NCBI GenBank assembly: GCA_030830465.1
Contig: JAURMY010000336.1
Location: forward strand, 1 to 5,038
Direction of reading: 5' to 3'
DNA: 5,038 bases
Source: Alphaproteobacteria bacterium
GTDB taxonomy: Bacteria > Pseudomonadota > Alphaproteobacteria > Rhodobacterales > Rhodobacteraceae
The notes under the pieces were generated by a model that did not search any database, was not told where the DNA came from, and was given only the letters and a program-made list of their open reading frames with translations. Shown here piece by piece: positions 1-4,207 of this stretch (the stretch's first letter is position 1; every line of letters begins with the position of its first letter). The position numbers were made by a program, and so were the translations under genes.

Positions 1-1
1 C

Positions 2-51
2 GCGTTGAAATCTTTGATTTCAGGCAGCGTTTGGTGAGTCAAGTTCAACGC
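2..51. repeat. Two overlapping inverted repeats downstream of the P450 gene
   Basis: Two perfect inverted repeats share bases 6-9. The first pairs GCGTTGAA (2-9) with TTCAACGC (44-51), an 8-bp stem with a 34-base loop. The second pairs TGAAATC (6-12) with GATTTCA (16-22), a 7-bp stem with a TTT loop. They cannot form together because both use 6-9. The element begins 8 bases beyond the stop codon of the leftward P450 gene, so it may end that transcript. No T-run follows in the visible bases and the left edge cuts it off, so an operator or leader of a gene further left is equally possible. The pairing is seen directly; the function is unknown. Confidence 0.5.
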
Positions 52-59
52 ATTTCGCG

Positions 60-1265
60 CTAGACCCTGACCGGCAGGCTGCTATAGCCGCGAAACCGCG
101 CCAGCGGCATGATCGTGGCCGTGCCATTGGCCCTGATGTCGGGGAAGCGTTTCATCAGACGGCCAAGCGCAATCCGCCCCTCCATCCGGGCCAAGGTCGC
201 GCCCAAACAGACATGAATGCCGGTGATAAAGGCCAGATGCCGGTTCGGCTTGCGGGTGATGTCAACCGTTTCGGGGGCGTCAAACACCTCGGGGTCGCGG
301 TTGGCTCCGGCGATCGAGGTATGAATATAGCTGCCGGCGGGCAGGGTGATCCCCGACAGTTCGACCGGCTCTGAGGCCAGCCGGTTGCCAATCTGAAGCG
401 GGCTTTGAAAACGCAGAACCTCTTCGACCGCGGGGGTGATCAGATCGGGGTCCGCTTTCAACAAGCGGTGTTGGTCGGGGTTTTCCAGCAATATCCCAAC
501 GGCATTGGCGACAAAACTGGTGGTGGTTTCATGCCCGGCATTCAACAGGAAAATGCAATTCTGAATCAGTTCCTCCTGATTAAGCCGCCGGCCGTCCACC
601 TCGCCAAAAATCAGGCTGTCCAGAACCTCGCCCTGTCCGGCCTGATCCGGGTTTTCGCGACGGTGATTGATCAGACCGTCAAGCAGGTCGGAAAATTCGG
701 TCACTGCCGCATTGCCCTGCTGCAGACGCGCCTCGGGCACAACCGGATCCAATGCGCCCAGAATTGCGGTGGAAAAGCCCCGCAGCTTGTGCCGGTGTTC
801 AGGCGGAATCCCCAGCATGAACGAGATGATCTCGGTCGGCAGGGCCGTGGCAAAGTCCCTGACGAAATCCAGTTCGCCCATGTCAGCGACCCGGTCCAGC
901 AGCCGGTCAACAATGCTTTCGATCAAGGGTTCCATCTCGGCCAGTTTGCGCGGGGTAAACGCCCCGGCCAACAGTTTCCGCACCACGGTGTGATAGGGCG
1001 GATCGTTGAAAATCAGGCTGGTGGTGTGATGGGTCAGCAAGGGGCACTGGCCGAATTTCTTGCCAAACTCAACCTTCTTGTCCGACAGCATCGCGCGCGA
1101 CTGATAGGTTTTCAGAACATCGGCATGGCGGGTCAGATAATAGGACCCGTCCGCGTTTTGATGTACCGGATCCTGTTCGCGCAAAGCCTTAAGCATCGGA
1201 AACGGGTTGTTGATAAAACTTTGGTCAATGGCGTTAAGATCAAAATTTCTAACGGAGTCGTCCAT
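60..1265 (-). CDS. Cytochrome P450 monooxygenase (bacterial soluble type)
   Basis: A 401-residue soluble haem monooxygenase that would insert one oxygen atom from O2 into an organic substrate in the cytoplasm, using electrons from a ferredoxin and its reductase; neither partner is encoded here. Visible P450 features in order: the B'/C region FNDPPYH with a downstream Arg (about 86-96), the I-helix oxygen-activation motif AGHETT (243-248), the K-helix ExxR (E282, R285), NRDP (322-325), and the haem loop FITGIHVCLG (346-355) with the axial thiolate Cys353, followed by LAR. There is no membrane anchor, and the length is normal for bacterial P450s. Position two of the haem loop is Ile where Gly or Ser is usual. 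I start at ATG 1263-1265 because AGGGA lies 5 bases upstream; an in-frame ATG at 1284-1286 would add 7 residues but has no ribosome site. The gene is divergent from yacG. The family is certain; the substrate cannot be told. Confidence 0.96.
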   Translation of the reverse strand: MDDSVRNFDLNAIDQSFINNPFPMLKALREQDPVHQNADGSYYLTRHADVLKTYQSRAMLSDKKVEFGKKFGQCPLLTHHTTSLIFNDPPYHTVVRKLLAGAFTPRKLAEMEPLIESIVDRLLDRVADMGELDFVRDFATALPTEIISFMLGIPPEHRHKLRGFSTAILGALDPVVPEARLQQGNAAVTEFSDLLDGLINHRRENPDQAGQGEVLDSLIFGEVDGRRLNQEELIQNCIFLLNAGHETTTSFVANAVGILLENPDQHRLLKADPDLITPAVEEVLRFQSPLQIGNRLASEPVELSGITLPAGSYIHTSIAGANRDPEVFDAPETVDITRKPNRHLAFITGIHVCLGATLARMEGRIALGRLMKRFPDIRANGTATIMPLARFRGYSSLPVRV

Positions 1266-1270
1266 CGTTT

Positions 1271-1275
1271 TCCCT
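1271..1275 (-). promoter_or_regulatory. Ribosome binding site deciding the P450 start
   Basis: Read on the minus strand, AGGGA sits 5 bases before the ATG at 1265-1263. The alternative ATG at 1286-1284 has no purine-rich element in front of it, so the shorter 401-residue protein is preferred. Confidence 0.6.
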
Positions 1276-1295
1276 GCCTTGACCATGCGTGTTGC

Positions 1296-1324
1296 AGCCT
1301 AGGGCCATTCTTTCAAAGCGGCAA
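1296..1324 (-). promoter_or_regulatory. Candidate promoter for the P450 gene
   Basis: On the minus strand TTGCCG (1324-1319, 4 of 6 to TTGACA) and TAGGCT (1301-1296, 3 of 6 to TATAAT) are separated by exactly 17 bases. A start about 7 bases on would fall near 1288-1289. That would leave the ATG at 1286 almost leaderless but give the preferred ATG at 1265 a leader of about 23 bases containing its ribosome site. The match is weak and the call rests mainly on spacing and position; a pathway-specific regulator could act here, but no operator is evident. Confidence 0.28.
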
Positions 1325-1404
1325 CCGGATTGGTCGTGACGCGGTGCCCGGGACTTGTTTTTCAAGCCGCGTTCTGCCAGCCTTCCGGCCCGAACCAGCC
1401 TGAC

Positions 1405-1409
1405 GAGGA
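1405..1409 (+). promoter_or_regulatory. Ribosome binding site of yacG
   Basis: GAGGA lies 4 bases before the ATG at 1414. It fixes the start at this codon rather than at the in-frame ATG at 1330, which lacks such a site and would add 28 residues unlike the family. Confidence 0.7.
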
Positions 1410-1413
1410 CGCG

Positions 1414-1596
1414 ATGATCTGCCCGATATGCACCAAAGAAGCCGATCCAAAATACCGGCCCTTCTGTGGCAAACGCTGCGCGGATATCGATCTGGGGAAA
1501 TGGTTCACCGAAAGTTACAGCCTGCCAGCGGAACCGGCGGATATCGACGGGGAAGACAGCGAAAGCACGGCGACCGCTCCGGGGCGTCTCCATTGA
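1414..1596 (+). CDS. yacG: DNA gyrase inhibitor YacG (zinc-finger protein)
   Basis: A 60-residue zinc-binding protein of the YacG family; the E. coli member binds GyrB and blocks DNA binding by gyrase. Four Cys ligands are visible: C3 and C6 in CPIC, and C18 and C22 in PFCGKRC. They are followed by the family signature DIDLGKW (24-30) and a Tyr-Ser-Leu-Pro step (35-38). The gap between the Cys pairs is 11 residues against 15 in E. coli, which I believe is usual in alphaproteobacteria. The tail after about residue 39 is acidic and low in complexity, as in relatives. The start is set by GAGGA upstream and by the family N-terminus. It lies about 100 bp upstream of tRNA-Phe, an arrangement typical of Rhodobacterales. 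There the gene usually follows maf and an RNase E/G gene; here a divergent P450 occupies that side. The identity is very secure; its role in this organism is inferred. Confidence 0.95.
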   Translation: MICPICTKEADPKYRPFCGKRCADIDLGKWFTESYSLPAEPADIDGEDSESTATAPGRLH

Positions 1597-1601
1597 AATA
1601 A

Positions 1602-1626
1602 CCGGCAAAAAAGCCGGAAAAATTTT
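1602..1626 (+). terminator. Hairpin after yacG, possible weak terminator
   Basis: CCGGC (1602-1606) and GCCGG (1613-1617) form a perfect 5-bp GC stem around a loop of six A, starting 6 bases after the yacG stop. It is followed by A5 and then T4, not directly by a T-run, so it departs from a standard intrinsic terminator. A second small palindrome, GAAAA-A-TTTTC, overlaps its end (1617-1627). Its place between yacG and the tRNA promoter suits termination or processing of the yacG transcript. Confidence 0.4.
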
Positions 1627-1638
1627 CGCTATTGCCAC

Positions 1639-1667
1639 TGGACAGCACCCCATCGCTGCCCTAAAAC
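1639..1667 (+). promoter_or_regulatory. Promoter of tRNA-Phe with GC-rich discriminator
   Basis: TGGACA (1639-1644) matches the -35 consensus at 5 of 6 positions and TAAAAC (1662-1667) matches the -10 at 4 of 6, with the optimal 17-base spacer. The next bases, CGCGCGACCC, form a GC-rich discriminator, a known hallmark of stable-RNA promoters under stringent control. Transcription would start near 1674, leaving a 5' leader of about 25 bases for RNase P to remove before the mature tRNA begins at 1699. The motifs are seen; the regulation is inferred. Confidence 0.6.
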
Positions 1668-1698
1668 CGCGCGACCCAAGGCGTTAAGCCGAACCCGT

Positions 1699-1773
1699 GC
1701 CCGGGTAGCTCAGGGGTAGAGCAGTGGACTGAAAATCCTCGTGTCGGTGGTTCAAATCCGCCCCCGGGCACCA
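1699..1773 (+). tRNA. tRNA-Phe (anticodon GAA), CCA encoded
   Basis: The full cloverleaf can be drawn. The acceptor stem is GCCCGGG (1699-1705) with CCCGGGC (1763-1769), then discriminator A and encoded CCA (1771-1773). The D stem is GCTC/GAGC (1708-1711, 1719-1722) with a 7-base loop. The anticodon loop CTGAAAA (1729-1735) carries GAA at 1731-1733. The T stem GGTGG/CCGCC (1746-1750, 1758-1762) closes the loop TTCAAAT. Anticodon GAA reads UUC and UUU, and the A-rich 3' side of the loop is typical of tRNA-Phe. The anticodon stem has one T-T mismatch (1725 against 1739, positions 28 and 42); the other four pairs are sound. It has its own promoter upstream and a likely terminator downstream. Confidence 0.98.
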
Positions 1774-1811
1774 CTTTTCCCAATGCCGGTCAATATGCAT
1801 CCCTCTGATAG

Positions 1812-1849
1812 ACCAAGGCTCGACGGCTCGTCGGTCGCGTGGTATTTTT
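1812..1849 (+). terminator. Likely terminator of tRNA-Phe
   Basis: An interrupted stem-loop is formed by ACCA (1812-1815) with TGGT (1840-1843) at the base and CGACG (1821-1825) with CGTCG (1829-1833) at the tip, with unpaired bases between. ATTTTTA follows at once, giving five T at 1845-1849. The tRNA ends 38 bases before. The T-run directly after the stem supports factor-independent termination; the internal loops make it imperfect. Confidence 0.45.
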
Positions 1850-1902
1850 AGGGGCAGTCTTGGCTGTCCGCGACGGGTGGGCAGATATGGCGGCGGCGTT
1901 CT

Positions 1903-1909
1903 GGGGGGA
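1903..1909 (+). promoter_or_regulatory. Ribosome binding site of the arylsulfotransferase-like gene
   Basis: GGGGGGA precedes two adjacent ATG codons at 1910 and 1913. The first ATG directly abuts the site, so the second, with 3 bases of spacing from the A or about 5 from a GGGGG core, is the better start. This also argues against the upstream in-frame GTG at 1877. Confidence 0.5.
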
Positions 1910-1912
1910 ATG

Positions 1913-2965
1913 ATGCGCATTTCGACGACCGGCCTTTTGTTTGATGATCCGGCGCGGTCCACGCCGGGCTATGTTCTGATCCGTCCGTCTGAAGGCGACC
2001 GTACCATTCTGCTGGACCCGGATGGGCAGATTGCACATGAATGGCGAACCGGCGGGGGTGTCACCAACTGGGCCTATCTTTTGCCCAACGGCAACCTTTT
2101 CGCCAATGAACATTGCGACAACCGCAAGGGGGTTGCGCTGACGGTCAGCGGCCGTATGCGGGAATATGACAAGGCAGGCCAGGTGGTTTGGTCGCATGAC
2201 GACCCCTATCAGCACCATGATGCAAGGCGCCTGCCCGAAGGCGCGGTCTATGCGGCGTTCACCGACCTGAGCAACGCGGAAAAAGCCCGGATCCGGGGCG
2301 GAGTCCCCGCAACAGAAACTCCGGGCGGGCCTTTTGGCGAGGTGATCAGAAGGGTCGGCGAGCAAGGCGACATTCTGTGGGAGTGGAGCCTGATGAATCT
2401 GGGGCCGGAACAGCATGCGCTGCACCGGAACTCAAACCGCTGGAGCTATGGGCACACGAACACGGTTCAGCCGCTGGCAGACGGCACGTATCTGATCAGT
2501 TGCAAGAACCTTTGCATGTTGTTCATCATTGATCCCGCAACCGACAAGGTGGTTTGGAAATACCAGAATGACGCGCTGAGCGGTCAGCATGATGCATCGC
2601 AGCTTGAAAACGGGAATATCCTGTGCTTTGCCAATGGCACCTATGCGCAGGATCTGAATCACAGCCAGGTCTGGGAAATCAACCCAAAAACAAACGAGAT
2701 CGTCTGGCGTTATGCGGCGCGCGACAATATGACGACGTTCTTTTCGCCGCATATGGGCGGGGCGCAAAGGCTGCCGGGCGGCAACACCCTGATCTGCGAA
2801 GGCAACAAGGGCTGTATCTTTGAAGTCAGCCCCGAAGGCGACATCCTGCGCGAATTTGTCAGCCCCTATTTCGTGCAGTCAAATCAGTTCGGTCGGCATA
2901 ACTGGCTGTTCCGCTGCCGTTGGTATGCGCCGAATTCCCCTGAAATTCTGGCTTTGATGACATGA
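1913..2965 (+). CDS. Arylsulfotransferase-like (ASST) beta-propeller protein, cytoplasmic
   Basis: A 350-residue protein resembling aryl-sulfate sulfotransferases (PAPS-independent transfer of sulfate between phenols), in the Arylsulfotran_2-like branch. Six blade-type repeats end in a D/N-P-x-x-G/T-x-I-V-W-x-Y pattern at about 34-45, 83-95, 148-158, 206-217, 256-267 and 305-315, as expected for a six-bladed propeller. Family-type motifs are HTNTVQPL (181-188), QHDASQLENGNIL (225-237) and HMGGAQRLPGGNTL (280-293); H181, H226 and H280 are candidate active-site histidines. No signal peptide or membrane segment is seen and there are seven cysteines, which fits a cytoplasmic protein, unlike the periplasmic E. 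coli/Klebsiella enzymes. The start at the second of two adjacent ATGs follows from ribosome-site spacing; 1910 or GTG 1877 would add 1 or 12 residues. It probably forms a transcript with the epoxide hydrolase 52 bp downstream. The fold is well supported; sulfotransferase activity is uncertain, and a structural or sensor role is possible. Confidence 0.85.
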   Translation: MRISTTGLLFDDPARSTPGYVLIRPSEGDRTILLDPDGQIAHEWRTGGGVTNWAYLLPNGNLFANEHCDNRKGVALTVSGRMREYDKAGQVVWSHDDPYQHHDARRLPEGAVYAAFTDLSNAEKARIRGGVPATETPGGPFGEVIRRVGEQGDILWEWSLMNLGPEQHALHRNSNRWSYGHTNTVQPLADGTYLISCKNLCMLFIIDPATDKVVWKYQNDALSGQHDASQLENGNILCFANGTYAQDLNHSQVWEINPKTNEIVWRYAARDNMTTFFSPHMGGAQRLPGGNTLICEGNKGCIFEVSPEGDILREFVSPYFVQSNQFGRHNWLFRCRWYAPNSPEILALMT

Positions 2966-2997
2966 TTGAAGCGGCAAGTACCCCCACAAGCGCCTGA
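2962..2997 (+). other. 11-codon mini-ORF overlapping the ASST-like stop codon
   Basis: ATG at 2962-2964 overlaps the preceding stop TGA (2963-2965) in the ATGA arrangement typical of coupled translation. It encodes MIEAASTPTSA and stops at 2995-2997, 20 bases before the epoxide hydrolase ATG. A reinitiating ribosome could pass across the gap this way, which matters because the hydrolase has only a weak ribosome site. It may equally be chance: ATGA is common and the peptide has no recognisable feature. Confidence 0.2.
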
Positions 2998-3017
2998 GAC
3001 CCGATTGGATACCCCGC

Positions 3018-4166
3018 ATGCCAGAAACGCCCGTGCCCTTTACTTTGAACATTCCCCAGCGGGAAATTGACGACCTCTGCGCCCGCCTTGCCTTGACGCG
3101 GTTTCCCGATCAGGCGCCCGGTCCCGCCTGGACCTTTGGCACCGATCTGACCTTTATGCGCCGCGTCGCCGCCTACTGGCAAAATGACTATGACTGGCGC
3201 AAAACAGAGGCCGAATTGAATGCCCTGCCGCAGTTCATGGTCACGATTGATGAAAACCCGGTGCATTTCATTCATGTCAAAGGGCAGGGCCCCAACCCGC
3301 TTCCGGTTCTGCTGTCCCATGGCTGGCCCGGCTCGGTTCTGGAATTTCTTGAGGTGATCCCGCGCCTGACCGATCCGGCGCGCTTTGGTGGCGATCCGGC
3401 CGATGCGGTAACGGTGGTTGCCCCGTCGCTGCCGGGTTATGGGTTGTCCTTTGGGCAGGGGCAGAAACGCTATGGGATCCAACAGATCGCGGCGGCGTTC
3501 GGAACCCTGATGACCGGGGTCCTGGGCTATGACCGGTTTGCGGCACAGGGCGGCGACTGGGGGTCGCTGGTGACGGCGCGGCTGGCGCTCGACATGCCGG
3601 AACATCTGGCGGGCATTCACCTTAACATGCTGGCGTTGCCGCCGAATGCAAAACCCTCGACCCCGCCAACCGAAGCAGAGGCGCAATATGCGCGCGAGGC
3701 CCAGCATCTGGCAGCCGAGGAAATGGGCTATCACATGATCCAGGGCACCCGCCCGCAGACCCTGGCCTATGGCCTGACGGATTCGCCGGTGGGTCTGGCC
3801 GCCTGGATGATCGAGAAGTTTCGCGCCTGGACGGATTGCGACGGCGACGTGGAAACCGTGCTGTCGCTGGACCGGATGCTTGGGTTGGTGTCGCTTTACT
3901 GGTTCACCGGCTGTATCGGCGCGTCTTTCCATCCCTATTACGATCGCCGCCACACGCCGCATCCGATTTCATCGCCGGTCTCGGTGCCGACGGGTATTGC
4001 CAATTATCCTAAGGAAATCATGCACCCGCCGCGGTCTTTGGCCCGGCGATCTTATACCGACATCCGCCACTGGTCCGACATGCCCCGGGGCGGGCATTTC
4101 GCGGCAATGGAACAGCCGGATTTGTTCACAAGCGACCTTCAGGATTTTCTGCGCGGGGTGCGGTAA
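3018..4166 (+). CDS. Epoxide hydrolase, microsomal (EPHX1) type, soluble
   Basis: A 382-residue alpha/beta-hydrolase that adds water to an epoxide to give a vicinal diol through an ester intermediate. The N-terminal EHN domain (about 4-110) runs into the hydrolase core. The complete catalytic set can be aligned to human EPHX1: oxyanion motif HGWPG (101-105), nucleophile Asp180 in GGDWG (178-182), lid Tyr307 in the YWFTG...YYD segment (294-309), charge-relay Glu333 in NYPKE, and His360 in GGHFAAMEQP. The 27-residue Glu-His distance equals that in the human enzyme. The N-terminal membrane anchor of EPHX1 is absent, so it should be cytosolic. ATG 3018 is the only ATG before the EHN domain; the ribosome site is weak (GGA, 8 bases upstream), so translation may depend on the upstream gene. 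It follows the ASST-like gene by 52 bp and meets the FAD enzyme gene tail to tail. The substrate is unknown; a P450 product is an attractive guess. Confidence 0.94.
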   Translation: MPETPVPFTLNIPQREIDDLCARLALTRFPDQAPGPAWTFGTDLTFMRRVAAYWQNDYDWRKTEAELNALPQFMVTIDENPVHFIHVKGQGPNPLPVLLSHGWPGSVLEFLEVIPRLTDPARFGGDPADAVTVVAPSLPGYGLSFGQGQKRYGIQQIAAAFGTLMTGVLGYDRFAAQGGDWGSLVTARLALDMPEHLAGIHLNMLALPPNAKPSTPPTEAEAQYAREAQHLAAEEMGYHMIQGTRPQTLAYGLTDSPVGLAAWMIEKFRAWTDCDGDVETVLSLDRMLGLVSLYWFTGCIGASFHPYYDRRHTPHPISSPVSVPTGIANYPKEIMHPPRSLARRSYTDIRHWSDMPRGGHFAAMEQPDLFTSDLQDFLRGVR

Positions 4167-4167
4167 C

Positions 4168-4198
4168 GCCTGCATCGCGGGTGACCGCATCGGCAGGC
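4168..4198. terminator. Bipartite hairpin between convergent genes
   Basis: The outer stem pairs GCCTGC (4168-4173) with GCAGGC (4193-4198). The inner stem pairs GCGG (4177-4180) with CCGC (4185-4188) around GTGA, a GNRA-type tetraloop when read as plus-strand RNA. Unpaired ATC and ATCG separate the two stems. It begins 2 bases after the hydrolase stop and fills most of the 41-bp gap to the convergent FAD gene stop, so it could end or protect both transcripts. No T-run follows on either strand, so Rho-dependent ending or 3'-end stabilisation is more likely than classic intrinsic termination. Confidence 0.45.
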
Positions 4199-4207
4199 CG
4201 GCAGCCT

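Noticed and set aside
405..1403. A 332-codon open frame on the plus strand opposite the P450 gene
   Set aside because: It lies antisense to a gene with all P450 motifs and has no recognisable domain; long antisense frames are common in GC-rich DNA. Its last codons before the TGA at 1401-1403 might hold a lost RNase gene end, but I recognise nothing in them.
1330..1413. ATG at 1330 as start of yacG
   Set aside because: The 28 extra residues do not resemble YacG, and GAGGA precedes the ATG at 1414.
1344..1705. A repeated 9-mer GTGCCCGGG at 1344-1352 and 1697-1705 as possible attachment sites
   Set aside because: The match is at the 5' end of the tRNA, is built on the palindrome CCCGGG, and no integrase is present. 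Integration repeats normally copy the tRNA 3' end, of which I find no second copy.
1860..1889. TTGGCT (1860-1865) and GATATG (1884-1889) as a promoter for the ASST-like gene
   Set aside because: The -10 match is poor and the spacing is 18; it is too weak to call, so the promoter of that gene remains unidentified.
1877..1912. GTG at 1877 as start of the ASST-like gene
   Set aside because: It would add a Gly-rich stretch encoded by the ribosome binding region itself and has a worse upstream context than the ATG at 1913.
1790..2425. A 211-codon minus-strand frame opposite the ASST-like gene
   Set aside because: It has no domain or ribosome site and overlaps a well-supported propeller gene.
2970..3017. 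Open frame upstream of and in phase with the epoxide hydrolase start
   Set aside because: The frame is open back to a TGA at 2967-2969 but contains no ATG, GTG or TTG start, so the hydrolase cannot begin earlier.
2859..3962. A 367-codon open frame on the minus strand opposite the epoxide hydrolase gene
   Set aside because: It is the antisense shadow of a gene with a full catalytic set and is rich in Arg, Gln and His with no known motif.
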